From Phycobacter azelaicus (GTDB lineage: Bacteria; Pseudomonadota; Alphaproteobacteria; Rhodobacterales; Rhodobacteraceae): a stretch of 64,000 nt of DNA. Position numbers and translations under genes: made by a program. The first letter of the stretch is position 1. The number at the start of each line of letters is the position of its first letter. Under the pieces are notes generated by a model. It saw only the letters and a list, made by a program, of their open reading frames with translations. It had not been told where the DNA came from and made no database searches. Positions 9,113 through 19,129 of this stretch are shown here, in pieces. The stretch lies in contig NZ_WKFH01000003.1 of the NCBI RefSeq assembly GCF_014884385.1, forward strand, positions 1-64,000, read 5' to 3'.

Positions 9113-10828
9113 CTAGCTATGTTCTTCTGCGGCGGTGGCAACCAAGGCGCGGTTATAAGCCTTGAGCGCATCCACATGATGCAGCGTGCCCAGCAGGACG
9201 AGATCCCCTCCCTGTGTCGCATCCACGACCGGCAAGTAAGGCACATCCGCACGATCGAACACCGGCAAAGCGGCCTCAAGCGATTGATCTGACCGCAGGA
9301 CCAGCCCCTGCTCCATCATCAACGCACAGTCCTCTTCGGTGGCACCACGCGGATCGCCCAACGGCCGCATCAGGCTGCCAACGCTCAACAGTGCAAGAAG
9401 ATAGGCCTGCGGGCCGGCCGCACAGTGGATGTTCCTACGCTCAAGCTGCGTCAGGAAGAAAGAGCGGTCCACCAGCCGTGAGGCCAGCGCTGTTGACAGG
9501 GAGACCGCCACCATGACGGCAAGACCGATCTGCCAGTCGCCGGTCAGCTCGAATACGATCAGCGTTGTGGAAATCGGCGCGCCAAGAACCGCCGCCGCCA
9601 CTGCACCCATGCCCGCAAAGGCATACAGCGTATGCGTGCCGGACACATCCGGCAGGATCGAGGTTGCGATCAGCCCAAAAGCCAGCCCAGTCATCGCCCC
9701 AATCATCAAGGACGGAGAGAAGACCCCTCCTCCCATGCGCCCGCCCATGGTCACCGCAACCGCGACAGCCTTGACCAGTGTAAAGAGGATCGCCTGCGAA
9801 AGTACCAGACCGCCGGTCAGCGCCAGTACCGTGGTCTCATAGCCGACACCAATGATATGGGGAAACCAGATAGCAATCACGCCCAGAAGCGCCCCGGAGA
9901 CAGCCGGACGCAGCCAGCGCGGCAGCGACAGAGCGTTTTGCACCTCGGTTCCCAGGTTGTCGGCCCAAAAAATCGAGCGCATCAGGATCACCGCCACCAG
10001 GCCGCACACCAGCCCCAAGATCAAAAAGGCGGGCAGCTCCACATAAAACTGGAGCGCTCCGGGCGTGTTCAGGGTGAATTCGGTGACGTCACCGTACGCG
10101 AGCCGGTTGATCACAGTCCCGGCGACCGAAGCGATCACGATTGGCGCGAAAGCATGGACCGCGAAATGGCGCAGCACCACTTCCAGCGCGAACAAAGCCC
10201 CTGCGATGGGGGCGTTGAAACTGGCGGACACGGCAGCGGCAACAGCGCAGCCCAAGAGATCCCGCCCGGTGATACCATCTGCCTTGATCCGGTCGCTCAC
10301 CCAGCTCGAGATGACCCCTGCCAGATGTACGACAGGCCCTTCGCGCCCCGAAGAGCCGCCGGTAGACAGCGTCAGGAATGAAGCCATGGCCGAGCCCAGC
10401 CCTTCGCGGATTTCCACCCGCCCGTTGCGCATCGCGGCGCCCTCGATCACATCGGCCACGGATCGCACCCGCCCATCCGGCGTGAAATGGTGCAGGATCA
10501 GCCCAACGATCAGCCCACCCACGGTGGGTATGATCAAAAGCACATACCAGGGCAGGCCTTGTGCAAAACTATGCAGGAAATCGACGTCATCCGCACCATA
10601 GACCCAGCCCTGCAGCGCCGTAATGCCCTTGCGAAAGGCGAGCGCTGCAAATCCGGCGGCCACACCGATCAAAAGAGCAATCAGCCAGAACTGAAACTGA
10701 CTGGGTCCGCGATGTAGCAGGATACGCCAGATGTCCCGCAGCCATGCTAGCCCCTGCAGGGCTAGGGCTCTCAATCCTTGTCTGGGGTGCTCAATCATGG
10801 TGCGCCTAAATTCATCTGATTTATCCAT
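9113..10828 (-). CDS. ClC-family chloride channel or antiporter with CBS domains
   Basis: 571 residues. The membrane part (about residues 35-430) carries ClC hallmarks: GGSSGREGP with the gating glutamate, and GGRMGGGVFSPSL, which matches the GxFxP anion-binding loop. About ten to twelve hydrophobic segments are visible. The C-terminal 130 residues hold a CBS-like module (RSDQSLEAALPVFDRADVPYLPVVD), often an adenine-nucleotide sensor. A later ATG at 10798 (MIEHPRQGL) has AGG at suitable spacing and may be the true start. Transport of chloride, possibly coupled to protons, is the family activity; I cannot tell channel from exchanger with confidence. Confidence 0.9.
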   Translation of the reverse strand: MDKSDEFRRTMIEHPRQGLRALALQGLAWLRDIWRILLHRGPSQFQFWLIALLIGVAAGFAALAFRKGITALQGWVYGADDVDFLHSFAQGLPWYVLLIIPTVGGLIVGLILHHFTPDGRVRSVADVIEGAAMRNGRVEIREGLGSAMASFLTLSTGGSSGREGPVVHLAGVISSWVSDRIKADGITGRDLLGCAVAAAVSASFNAPIAGALFALEVVLRHFAVHAFAPIVIASVAGTVINRLAYGDVTEFTLNTPGALQFYVELPAFLILGLVCGLVAVILMRSIFWADNLGTEVQNALSLPRWLRPAVSGALLGVIAIWFPHIIGVGYETTVLALTGGLVLSQAILFTLVKAVAVAVTMGGRMGGGVFSPSLMIGAMTGLAFGLIATSILPDVSGTHTLYAFAGMGAVAAAVLGAPISTTLIVFELTGDWQIGLAVMVAVSLSTALASRLVDRSFFLTQLERRNIHCAAGPQAYLLALLSVGSLMRPLGDPRGATEEDCALMMEQGLVLRSDQSLEAALPVFDRADVPYLPVVDATQGGDLVLLGTLHHVDALKAYNRALVATAAEEHS

Positions 10829-10885
10829 TTAGGCAGAACAGGTTGCCAAACTGCAAACCCCTGACACCAAAAGCAGGCAAAAAAC

Positions 10886-12532
10886 CTATCCGGTCAACAA
10901 GGCTCCTGCCGCCGCACGCGCCTCTTTGGTGATCGTGTCGCCAGATACCATACGAGCGATTTCATCAACACGCTCAGCCTCGCTCAGGGGCACGACTTCA
11001 GATAGTGTCATGCCCTCCATGACTCGTTTTTGTACCCGCCAGTGATGCGCGCCCTGGGCGGCCACCTGAGGGGAGTGCGTCACCACAAGCACCTGACCGC
11101 CTTCAGCCAGGGATTTAAGTCTGCGCCCTACGGCATCGGCCGTTGCGCCGCCAACACCGCGATCGATCTCGTCGAAAATCAGCGTCTTGTCCTGCTCATC
11201 ACCGCGCAGACAAACCTTCAACGCCAGCAGAAACCGGCTGAGTTCCCCGCCAGATGCAATCTTGTTCAATGGTCCTGCCGGTGCACCGGGATTGGTGGCC
11301 ACCGTAAAGGCCACATCGTCTTGCCCGTCGGGACCTGCCTGACCTTTCGCGATCCGCGTTTCAAAGACAGCGCGCTCCATCTTGAGTGGCGCAAGTTCCG
11401 CCATCACCGCTGTGTCCAGTGCGGAGGCCTGCTTGCGGCGCAGGTCGCTCAACGCTTCAGCCGCTTTTGCATAGCGGTCCTCTGCCTCTCGCAAGGCGGT
11501 CTCCTGATCCGCCAGATCCTGATCCCCCGCATCCAGAGCCGCGAGTTTCGCGCGCAGAGCATCCGCGTGGACAGACAGGTCATCCGGCAAGACATCATGC
11601 TTTCGTGCCATGGCACGTATGGCAAAAAGCCTCTCTTCGCAGGCTTCCAGATCTGCGGGATTGAAATCGAGGCTTTCAAGAACACGCTCAACCCCGTCCT
11701 GGGCATCCGCCAATTCGATCATGGCACGGCTTAGCGCGGCCAGCGGCTCGTCAAGGCTTGCCTCATCGGCGCCTGTGACCCCTTCCAGCCAACGCTGCGC
11801 CTCTCCCAAGGCCGGATCCGCGCCTTCGCTCAAAAGGGCATGGGCGCGCGCGATGTCTCCGCGGATACGCTCTGCGCCTTGCATCTGGCGACGACGCGCG
11901 TCCAGTGCTTCATCCTCACCGGGTTCGGGCGCCAGTTTGTCCAGCTCCGCCACGGCGTGACGTAGGAATTCCTCTTCAGCCTTCACCGCATCGAGCGCCG
12001 CCCGGGTAGCCTCTACCGTTTTGCGGGCCCGTGCCATGTCGCTCCATGCGCTGCGCGTGGCCGCCAAGGCCTGCTCAGCGCCTGCGAAAGCATCCAGAAG
12101 GCCGCGGTGACCCTTGGGATCCAGAAGCCCACGATCGTCATGCTGGCCGTGCAGTTCCACCAGCGTTTCGGACAAGGCACGCAATACCTCGCCCGAGCAG
12201 CGCCGGTCGTTGACCCAGGCTGTCTTGCGCCCTTCGGACGTATTGACCCGCCTTAGGATCAACTCGCGCCCCGTCGGCAGGCCTGCCTCTTCCAGTACGC
12301 GATGGGCCGGGTGATCCTCTGCAAGGTCGAATTCTGCTACGACCTCCCCCTGTTTGGCCCCTTGCCGCACCAATTCAGCGCGCCCACGCCAGCCAAGAAC
12401 AAAACCGAGCGAATCCAGCAGGATCGACTTGCCGGCACCCGTCTCACCGGTCAGCACATTCAGACCGGGCTGAAAGTACAGCTCGAGATGATCGATGATC
12501 AGGATATCGCGAATATCAAGCGCACGCAGCAT
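10886..12532 (-). CDS. recN: DNA repair protein RecN
   Basis: 548 residues, normal for RecN. This SMC-like ATPase acts in recombinational repair of double-strand breaks. Walker A is GETGAGKS at residues 29-36. A long central coiled-coil-prone, Ala/Glu/Arg-rich region separates it from the ABC signature region (ASGGELSRFLLALK) and Walker B (LIFDEIDRGVGG). The start lies at MLRALDIRDILII, as in homologues. It sits 24 bases after bamD in the same direction, so it may be the tail of a bamD-recN transcript. Confidence 0.96.
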   Translation of the reverse strand: MLRALDIRDILIIDHLELYFQPGLNVLTGETGAGKSILLDSLGFVLGWRGRAELVRQGAKQGEVVAEFDLAEDHPAHRVLEEAGLPTGRELILRRVNTSEGRKTAWVNDRRCSGEVLRALSETLVELHGQHDDRGLLDPKGHRGLLDAFAGAEQALAATRSAWSDMARARKTVEATRAALDAVKAEEEFLRHAVAELDKLAPEPGEDEALDARRRQMQGAERIRGDIARAHALLSEGADPALGEAQRWLEGVTGADEASLDEPLAALSRAMIELADAQDGVERVLESLDFNPADLEACEERLFAIRAMARKHDVLPDDLSVHADALRAKLAALDAGDQDLADQETALREAEDRYAKAAEALSDLRRKQASALDTAVMAELAPLKMERAVFETRIAKGQAGPDGQDDVAFTVATNPGAPAGPLNKIASGGELSRFLLALKVCLRGDEQDKTLIFDEIDRGVGGATADAVGRRLKSLAEGGQVLVVTHSPQVAAQGAHHWRVQKRVMEGMTLSEVVPLSEAERVDEIARMVSGDTITKEARAAAGALLTG

Positions 12533-12556
12533 TGCCTTGCCCCGTTGCCAGCGCCG

Positions 12557-13405
12557 TTAGAGCCACTGGCCTTTGATCGACTGCCGGTAGATCTGGCTCA
12601 GCCAGTTGTTACCCCGATCGCGCATCTTTAGTCCTTGCGCAGTCAAAAGCTTGTAGCTGTCCTGATACCATTCGGTCGACTGGTAGTTATGACCAAGGAT
12701 TGCACCCGCTGTCTGGGCTTCATCAACAAGGCCAAGGGAGAGATAGGCTTCGACCAGGCGATGGAGCGCTTCGGGGGTGTGGCTTGTGGTCTGGAAGTCC
12801 TCAACCACCACGCGGAACCGGTTGATCGCCGAGGTGTAGTGTTTCTTGCGCAGGTAGTAGCGACCGATTTCCATTTCCTTGGCCGCCAAGTGATCAAAGG
12901 CCAGGTCAAACTTCAGGATCGCCGCCGTTGCATATTCGCTGTCGGGATACACTTCGATCACAGTCCGCAGCGCCTGAAGAGCCTGGAACGTAAGCCCCTG
13001 ATCCCGGCCGACCTCATCGATCTGGTCATAATAGCTCAGAGCCAGAAGGTACTGCGCATAGGCGGCATCTTCTTCGGTCGGATAAAAGTCGATGAAACGC
13101 TGCGCAGCGGCGCGGCTGTTCTCATAATCCTTTGACCTGTGCAGCGAATAGGCCTGCATGATCAAGGCTTGCTTGGCCCATTCGGAATAGGGGTACAGTC
13201 GCTCGATTTCGGAGAAGTAGTAGGCTGCATCCTTTGAGCGATTGCGCTGCAATTCGAACTCGCCGCGTTCAAAGATCTGCTTGGGGGTGTAGCCATCCAG
13301 TGGCGTTGAGCTTTGCGCCGCTCCACCGTCGCCGCCGCAGCCCGACAAAGCAGCCATCACAAGAACCGCGCCGATCAATTTGGCTCCTGCCCTGATGCCG
13401 ATCAT
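12557..13405 (-). CDS. bamD: outer membrane assembly lipoprotein BamD
   Basis: 282 residues. The N-terminus is a lipoprotein signal ending in the lipobox LSGC with Cys23. The mature part consists of TPR repeats (ERGEFELQRNRSKDAAYYFSEIERLYPYSEWAKQALIMQAY and further units), as in BamD/ComL/YfiO. BamD binds BamA and is essential for beta-barrel insertion into the outer membrane. The gene lies between recN and lpxC, an arrangement seen in relatives. The gap to lpxC contains the lpxC terminator. Confidence 0.95.
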   Translation of the reverse strand: MIGIRAGAKLIGAVLVMAALSGCGGDGGAAQSSTPLDGYTPKQIFERGEFELQRNRSKDAAYYFSEIERLYPYSEWAKQALIMQAYSLHRSKDYENSRAAAQRFIDFYPTEEDAAYAQYLLALSYYDQIDEVGRDQGLTFQALQALRTVIEVYPDSEYATAAILKFDLAFDHLAAKEMEIGRYYLRKKHYTSAINRFRVVVEDFQTTSHTPEALHRLVEAYLSLGLVDEAQTAGAILGHNYQSTEWYQDSYKLLTAQGLKMRDRGNNWLSQIYRQSIKGQWL

Positions 13406-13621
13406 ATTTGCCTCACCTTACCGCCTGTGACTCGCGGGTGTCCGCCCCGGGTTCAGCCCGGTCTAGCACATTCATTAAGCATGCAAAACGCCAATAACCC
13501 ACCTAGGGCTTCACTTGGCAGAGATTGTCCACTTTGGTCAAGCGTCACTGGCAGCTTTGTCGGCGTCTTGCCTCGTTGAAACAGGGCAGCAGATGCCCGT
13601 AGCCCCTATCGCATACTTCTC

Positions 13622-13648
13622 AAAAGACAAAGGGCGCCAAGGCGCCCC
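13622..13648 (-). terminator. terminator of lpxC
   Basis: GGGCGCC and GGCGCCC arms with a two-base loop (13632-13647). On the minus strand it is followed by a T-rich run (TTTGTCTTT). It lies about 35 bases downstream of the lpxC stop and separates lpxC from bamD. Confidence 0.75.
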
Positions 13649-13682
13649 GTCTCGTCGGTCCACTAGAGTTTCAGGTGCGGGC

Positions 13683-14630
13683 TCAGGCCACCCGGCGGTT
13701 CGCGCCCGGAATTTCGCCCCAGACCAGCCCCTGCCCGGGAAGACGTGCCACCATCGAAGGATCACATTCAACCATGCGCACGGCGCCCGGCGTCGCAAAG
13801 AGAGCCCGGAGCAGCGTGTTTGTCAAAGCGTGGCCCGCACGCTCCCCGATGTAGCGCCCCATGATCGGAGCGCCTGCAAGCGCAAGGTCGCCAAGCGCAT
13901 CGAGCATCTTGTGGCGCACCGGCTCATCGCCGTGACGCAACCCCTCGCCGCTTTCAATCCTGTCGCCATCAAAAACGATTGCATTTTCGCCGGGCACACC
14001 GCCCAGCGCCAGACCACTGGCCTGCATTGCTTCAACATCGACGCGGCGACAGAAGGTACGGCTGTCGCAAAGCTCACGGGCGAATGCGCCATTGCGCAGG
14101 TCCAGCACCTTGCTTTGACGGCCGATTGCTTTTTCGGCAAAATCGATGTGGAATTCGATCACCAGACGGTCGCTCGGCAGCAGGGTTGCCTTGGCCCCGT
14201 CCTTTTCGACACTGACTTCCTTCAGAACCTGAAGGGCCTGCACTGGCGCATTCAGGCGGCGCACCCCATCCTGCATGATGCCGCGTACGAAGGGAGCAGA
14301 AGATCCATCCAAAATCGGCACTTCCGGACCGTCAATCTCCACCAGCGCATTGTGAACACCGCAGCCGGCCAGAGCGGCCATGACGTGTTCGACTGTAGAA
14401 ACGGACACGCCTGCCGCATTGACCAGGCGCGTGCACAATGCCGTGCGCTCCACGTAATCCCAGCGTGCCGGGATGATGCTATCCCCCAAAGCAATATCGG
14501 TCCGCTTGAAGCGAATGCCATGACCTGCCGGAGCGGGCTTCAGAACCATTCGCGCGGGCTGGCCGGAATGCAGGCCTGCGCCTTCAAATGTCACCGATGC
14601 TTTCAGGGTATTTTGCACCTTGGGCCTCAT
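13683..14630 (-). CDS. lpxC: UDP-3-O-acyl-N-acetylglucosamine deacetylase LpxC
   Basis: 315 residues. This zinc enzyme performs the committed step of lipid A synthesis. The zinc-binding STVEHVMAAL motif has His82. The second site RHKMLDALGDLAL provides the other His and Asp ligands, and the C-terminal GHALTNTLL loop holds the catalytic His. The two-domain LpxC fold is complete. It is downstream of ftsZ, but a terminator (14778-14807) lies between them, so lpxC probably also uses its own promoter in the 14631-14777 gap. Confidence 0.97.
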   Translation of the reverse strand: MRPKVQNTLKASVTFEGAGLHSGQPARMVLKPAPAGHGIRFKRTDIALGDSIIPARWDYVERTALCTRLVNAAGVSVSTVEHVMAALAGCGVHNALVEIDGPEVPILDGSSAPFVRGIMQDGVRRLNAPVQALQVLKEVSVEKDGAKATLLPSDRLVIEFHIDFAEKAIGRQSKVLDLRNGAFARELCDSRTFCRRVDVEAMQASGLALGGVPGENAIVFDGDRIESGEGLRHGDEPVRHKMLDALGDLALAGAPIMGRYIGERAGHALTNTLLRALFATPGAVRMVECDPSMVARLPGQGLVWGEIPGANRRVA

Positions 14631-14777
14631 TCAACTGCGTCCAACCTGCTGGGGCTGGCTTGAACACGATAGGTAAGGAGTCTCGCGCAAGGGCTCAACT
14701 CAATCTTTGTAACGGATTGAAACATGCGTGTAACAAATAGGCAAAACACTGCTCAACCCCGCCCAAAACATTGATTG

Positions 14778-14807
14778 CAAAAGAAAAGGGCCGCCTCTCG
14801 GCGACCC
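14778..14807 (-). terminator. terminator of ftsZ
   Basis: GGGTCGCC and GGCGGCCC arms, read on the minus strand, with a GAGA loop, then TTTTCTTTT. It starts 24 bases after the ftsZ stop and marks the 3' end of the division-gene transcript. Confidence 0.8.
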
Positions 14808-14830
14808 TAAACTTGCGGATTTCCGACCTG

Positions 14831-16495
14831 TCAGTTTGCCTGACGACGCAGAAAAGCCGGGATTTCGATGCGTTCCTGATCCGGATCGGCCTCCTGCGCA
14901 GGCTGCGGCGCAGCCTGCGGGGCGGCTGCTTGCTGCGGTGCTGGCGGCTGCTGACGCAAGGTCTGCGGCTTGCCTTCAGCGCCTTCGGCCGCGCTGCCGG
15001 TCATCCTGTGGATCAGCGAGTTAAGGCCAAAGCGGCGCTGCTCCTGCGGCTGCGCTGGTGCCTGCTGAGGCTGGGCGGCGACAGGACGCTGTTGCTGTGG
15101 CGCCTGCTGCTGCGGCTGCGCTTTTTGAGCGGCGGCTTGCAGGCGCACGATAGCCTCGGGCGACGGGGTGCCAGGCGCGGGCGGCTTGGGCGCAACAAAG
15201 GCCTCGGCCGCGTGCTCTGCAGCCGCATCTGACTGTGGCTGGAACTCCGGCACCTGCGGCTGGTAGGCGGGTGGCGGCAGACCGTCGTCATCATACACCT
15301 CGGAGGTGGCCGCAGGCTGGCTCGTCTCGGCGGCGACCGGTGCAGCTTCCATACCCTCAAACAGGTTTGGCTCCGGCGCGCCTACACTCTCGGCTGCAAC
15401 TGCGGCAGGCTGCTGCTCAACCGTTTCCTCCAGCTCCAGCGGTGCGGCGCGGGTTTCTTCCACGCTGACGGTTTTCTTGAGAGGCGCAGCCATCGGACGG
15501 CGCGGCACCGGCATGTCGGTATTCACTTCAGAAGCGTCAATACCGGTCGCAACGACCGAAACGCGCATCTTGCCTTCCATCTCGGTGTCGAGCGTGGAGC
15601 CAACGATGATATTCGCATCCGGATCCACCTCTTCGCGGATACGGTTGGCCGCTTCGTCCAACTCGAACAGCGTCAGATCATGGGCACCTGTGATGTTGAT
15701 CAGAACGCCGCGGGCACCGCGCAAGGAGATTTCATCCAAGAGCGGGTTCGCGATGGCTTTCTCGGCCGCCTGAATGGCGCGATCTTCGCCCTCGGCCTCG
15801 CCTGTGCCCATCATCGCCTTGCCCATCTCGTCCATCACGGCGCGAACATCGGCAAAGTCGAGGTTGATGAGGCCCGGACGGACCATCAGGTCCGTCACGC
15901 CCTTAACGCCCTGATAAAGGACATCGTCCGCCATCGAAAAAGCCTCGGTGAAGGTGGTCTTCTCATTGGCCAGACGGAACAGGTTCTGGTTGGGAATGAT
16001 GATCAGCGTATCAACGACCTTTTGCAGCGCCTCAACACCGTCCTCGGCCTGACGCATGCGTTTGCCGCCTTCAAACTGGAAGGGCTTGGTCACAACCCCA
16101 ACAGTCAGAACGCCCAGCTCTCGTGCGGCCTGCGCAATAATTGGGGCTGCACCGGTCCCAGTGCCACCGCCCATACCGGCAGTGATAAAGCACATGTGCG
16201 CGCCGGCCAGGTGATCCACGATCTGTTCGATGCTTTCCTCTGCAGCGGCAGAGCCGACTTGCGGGCGGGCGCCAGCGCCCAGACCTTCGGTCACTTTGAT
16301 CCCGAGCTGAATCCGGCTTTTCGCAGCGCTTTGCTGCAGGGCCTGCGCGTCCGTGTTGGCGACGACGAAATCGACCCCCTCAAGCGCCTTGGCGATCATA
16401 TTATTGACCGCATTACCACCAGCACCCCCAACACCAAAGACGGTGATCTTGGGCTTCAACTCTTCCTGTCCGGGCAACGAGAGGTTCAATGTCAT
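14831..16495 (-). CDS. ftsZ: cell division protein FtsZ
   Basis: 554 residues, longer than the roughly 380 of E. coli FtsZ because of a C-terminal linker. The tubulin-like GTPase domain spans about residues 12-330, with [13 protein letters not shown] at 21-33 and the nucleotide signature [10 protein letters not shown] at 109-118. The linker (about 335-540) is rich in Pro, Gln, Ala and Glu. The protein ends in [12 protein letters not shown], the conserved peptide that contacts FtsA and other partners. Long linkers are typical of alphaproteobacterial FtsZ. The 404-base gap upstream contains a large dyad and is likely the regulatory region. Confidence 0.98.
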   Translation of the reverse strand: MTLNLSLPGQEELKPKITVFGVGGAGGNAVNNMIAKALEGVDFVVANTDAQALQQSAAKSRIQLGIKVTEGLGAGARPQVGSAAAEESIEQIVDHLAGAHMCFITAGMGGGTGTGAAPIIAQAARELGVLTVGVVTKPFQFEGGKRMRQAEDGVEALQKVVDTLIIIPNQNLFRLANEKTTFTEAFSMADDVLYQGVKGVTDLMVRPGLINLDFADVRAVMDEMGKAMMGTGEAEGEDRAIQAAEKAIANPLLDEISLRGARGVLINITGAHDLTLFELDEAANRIREEVDPDANIIVGSTLDTEMEGKMRVSVVATGIDASEVNTDMPVPRRPMAAPLKKTVSVEETRAAPLELEETVEQQPAAVAAESVGAPEPNLFEGMEAAPVAAETSQPAATSEVYDDDGLPPPAYQPQVPEFQPQSDAAAEHAAEAFVAPKPPAPGTPSPEAIVRLQAAAQKAQPQQQAPQQQRPVAAQPQQAPAQPQEQRRFGLNSLIHRMTGSAAEGAEGKPQTLRQQPPAPQQAAAPQAAPQPAQEADPDQERIEIPAFLRRQAN

Positions 16496-16899
16496 GCTCT
16501 TTCCGCCTGTGTTTGCAGCCCTCCCGCAAGGGCCTTTTCCTGACTTTTCTGCGAAAACTGTACCGCAGCCACGGACTCACGTCATCCCAAAAAGCGAAAT
16601 ACGTCACAAAATATGGGACCCGACCCATATTTTTTCGCAGTATTTCGCCGACCAAGACAGATATAGCGGGAACAAAGCAACCGCTATACAAAAACCAGAT
16701 CACTCCGGCGCCTTCGGGCCACCGGATCAGATCCTAAAGTATCGCGGTTTGGCCACTGCCCGGCCATATGACTCGTCGCTTTTCGCGTCCGTTAACAAGA
16801 ATCTAACGTCTCTGCACCGCTCTGTCACGGGGGATAGGGGGCAGGTTTGCGGTTTTTTTGTCTCGACAGCCCCCGCCGGATCGCAACCCAATCCCGCGT
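16496..16899 (-). promoter_or_regulatory. ftsZ upstream region with nested dyad
   Basis: A 404-base gap between ftsA and ftsZ holds no gene. Its clearest element is a nested inverted repeat at 16594-16648. The part nearest ftsA contains a C-rich stretch and a T7 run on the plus strand. I could not define a sigma-factor promoter with confidence. The length of the gap suggests that ftsZ has its own promoter in addition to read-through from ftsA. Confidence 0.5.
16594..16648. promoter_or_regulatory. 55-base nested inverted repeat upstream of ftsZ
   Basis: Inner arms AAAATATGGG (16608-16617) and CCCATATTTT (16624-16633) are perfect and separated by six bases. Outer arms GCGAAATAC (16594-16602) and GTATTTCGC (16640-16648) are also perfect, with near-equal gaps of five and six bases between inner and outer arms. 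The centre lies about 125 bases before the ftsZ ATG. The arrangement fits a pair of nested operators or an RNA hairpin in the leader; neither is proven. Confidence 0.65.
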
Positions 16900-18234
16900 T
16901 CACCAGTTGTCCTTGACCCACTTCAAAACCCGGCGAAGAGAATGGGCCGGATAGCGGTCCACGGGCATCTCGAAATCCCACCACTCGTCCTGCGGGTGCG
17001 CCGCAAAAAGGCTGAGTCCCACAGCCGAGGCGAACCCCGGTCCGGTTGCCGACTGCGGCAAGCCGTGAACCCGCAAGGGACGGCCAAGGCGCACCTGCTG
17101 ACCCAGAATGCGGCTTGCCAGGGAGTCCAGCCCCATGATCTGGCTCGACCCACCGGTCAGAACGATCTGCTGGCTCGGCAGGCACTCAAAGCCAGCCGCA
17201 TCCAGACGAACGCGCACCTCTTCGAGGATCTCCTCGACACGCGGGCGCATGATGCCAATCAGCTCGGCGCGGCTGACGGTACGGCGATCGTGTTCCCAGT
17301 CGCCGGTATCGCCGCCGATATCGATCATGTCGCGATCATCCGCGCCGGTGGCGTGGACCCCGCCGCAGAAGGTCTTGATCCTCTCAGCATTGGCCATTGG
17401 CACGCCTAGCCCCATGGAAATATCACTGGTGATGTGATCTCCGCCCATACGCACCGCATCGGCATAGATCATGTGCTTTTTCATAAAGATCGAAATTGAG
17501 GTCGAACCGCCCCCCATGTCGATGCAGGCAGCGCCAAGCTCCTGCTCGTCCTCGACCAGGGCAGCATACCCCGAGGCATAGGCCGACGAAGCAATCCCCG
17601 CCAGCTCCAGATCGCAGCGCTGGATGCAGCGCATCAGGTTTTGAACGGTCGATGAATCGACTGTCAGCATGTGCATGTCCACTGAAAGGGTCTGCCCCAT
17701 CTGCCCGCGCGGGTCAGACAGGCCCGAGCGGTTATCAAGCGCAAAGTTCACCGGCTGCGCATGGATCACCTCACGACCGGCGCCGTAGTCCGGAACCTCG
17801 CAGGCGGCCAGAACGCGGGCGATCTCATTCTCCGAGACCTCATGTCCCTGCAGCTCCACCTTGGCATCGAGACCATAAGAGCGCGGGTTCGCTCCGGAAA
17901 AACAGGCGATCACGTGATCTACACGTACACCCGCCATTTTCTGGGCGCCCTGCACTGCGGTGCGAATGGCGCGCTCGGTTTCCTGCATGGCAGAGATTTC
18001 GCCGAACTGGACGCCACGGGACCGGGTTGTCGCCGCTCCGATGACCCGGAACCCCGACTGGCCCGCAAGCGAGCCAATCGATCCATCCTCGCTGAGCCCT
18101 CCTGCGCCGTCAAAGCGCAAAACGAGACAAGCGATTTTGGAACTGCCCACGTCCAGGATCGCGACCACTCCGCGCTGCAATGCCTGACGCCGCATCTGGC
18201 GCATGGCGCGCTGCGATTGATAAAGATCTGTCAT
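16900..18234 (-). CDS. ftsA: cell division protein FtsA
   Basis: 444 residues. It is an actin-like ATPase that tethers FtsZ to the membrane. The N-terminal phosphate-binding strand AILDVGSSKIACLV, the ACIDMGGGSTSISIF phosphate-2 loop and the IVLTGGSSQIMGL adenosine loop are all visible. The extreme C-terminus ends in SLRRVLKWVKDNW, an amphipathic membrane-targeting helix as in other FtsA proteins. The start follows ftsQ by one base, implying translational coupling. Confidence 0.97.
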   Translation of the reverse strand: MTDLYQSQRAMRQMRRQALQRGVVAILDVGSSKIACLVLRFDGAGGLSEDGSIGSLAGQSGFRVIGAATTRSRGVQFGEISAMQETERAIRTAVQGAQKMAGVRVDHVIACFSGANPRSYGLDAKVELQGHEVSENEIARVLAACEVPDYGAGREVIHAQPVNFALDNRSGLSDPRGQMGQTLSVDMHMLTVDSSTVQNLMRCIQRCDLELAGIASSAYASGYAALVEDEQELGAACIDMGGGSTSISIFMKKHMIYADAVRMGGDHITSDISMGLGVPMANAERIKTFCGGVHATGADDRDMIDIGGDTGDWEHDRRTVSRAELIGIMRPRVEEILEEVRVRLDAAGFECLPSQQIVLTGGSSQIMGLDSLASRILGQQVRLGRPLRVHGLPQSATGPGFASAVGLSLFAAHPQDEWWDFEMPVDRYPAHSLRRVLKWVKDNW

Positions 18235-18235
18235 C

Positions 18236-19129
18236 CTACAGCCCCCCGCCGTTCATTTCCCTGATCCGCCACCAGTCTTCTACCGCTGCCTGTGTCATAC
18301 GCACCGTCGGACGTTCTGCAATGCGCATATCCACCACGGCCACATCCCGTTCAAGCAGATCCTTGACTTCGCTGACCACGATCACCCGCTCCAACGCCTG
18401 TGCCGGGTTCGCCTCGGGCAGCATGATACGTTGTCCTCGGTCGAGCACCACATCCCAGCGGCGATCACCCACGCGCACCAGCCCCCGCAGGCGCGCGCCA
18501 AGCGGCTTGGCTGCTGCAACAAGGCGCAGCGCCTCGGGCGCATTACGGTCGGCGCCCTTTCCGGCAATCAATGGCAGATCCGGATGCAGGCTGCGCCGCC
18601 CGAGTTCGGCCACGTGGGCGCCGGTTTCGTCAAGCAACGCCAGCCCATCACGACTGCGCCAGATAAGCGCTGGCTGACGTTCCTCCACGTCGATCTGAAG
18701 AATACCGCCCGGACGGATGCGGACGCTGGCGGTTTTGACAGGATCCAGGCCTTCAATCAGGTCACGGATCTGCTCAAGGTCAAGATCAAATGAGCTCACC
18801 GGGAAATCGAGCGGCACCACCTCACGAATATCGGCAGCAACGCTTGTCCCCGCGCCATCGATTGCCATGACGTTGACGCGGAACTCCGGGCGTTCCTCAA
18901 TCGACGCACGGATGGAATGCACGGTGCCCCAGACCATGTCGCGGCGCCCTTCATCGGCCATAAAGCCCGCTGCGGCCACGCCGATCAGGCACAAGGGCAA
19001 ACCGAAGCGCAAACCAAAGCGAATGCCGGGGGTCAGCATCCAGCGTTGAAGACGATACTTCAGTCGGGAGGGCGCCGGATCGGCCGCCGTGCCCTGCCCT
19101 TTGATCTTGCGACGGATCAGCGATCGCAT
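18236..19129 (-). CDS. ftsQ: cell division protein FtsQ
   Basis: 297 residues from the ATG at 19129 (MRSLIRRKIKG), which overlaps the end of ddl by 13 bases. A more upstream start at 19156 would overlap further and add residues not expected. It has a basic cytoplasmic tail, one transmembrane segment (about residues 37-58, GLPLCLIGVAAAGF), then a POTRA-like and beta domain in the periplasm. It is an essential bitopic divisome protein linking FtsL/FtsB to the early ring. Confidence 0.93.
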   Translation of the reverse strand: MRSLIRRKIKGQGTAADPAPSRLKYRLQRWMLTPGIRFGLRFGLPLCLIGVAAAGFMADEGRRDMVWGTVHSIRASIEERPEFRVNVMAIDGAGTSVAADIREVVPLDFPVSSFDLDLEQIRDLIEGLDPVKTASVRIRPGGILQIDVEERQPALIWRSRDGLALLDETGAHVAELGRRSLHPDLPLIAGKGADRNAPEALRLVAAAKPLGARLRGLVRVGDRRWDVVLDRGQRIMLPEANPAQALERVIVVSEVKDLLERDVAVVDMRIAERPTVRMTQAAVEDWWRIREMNGGGL

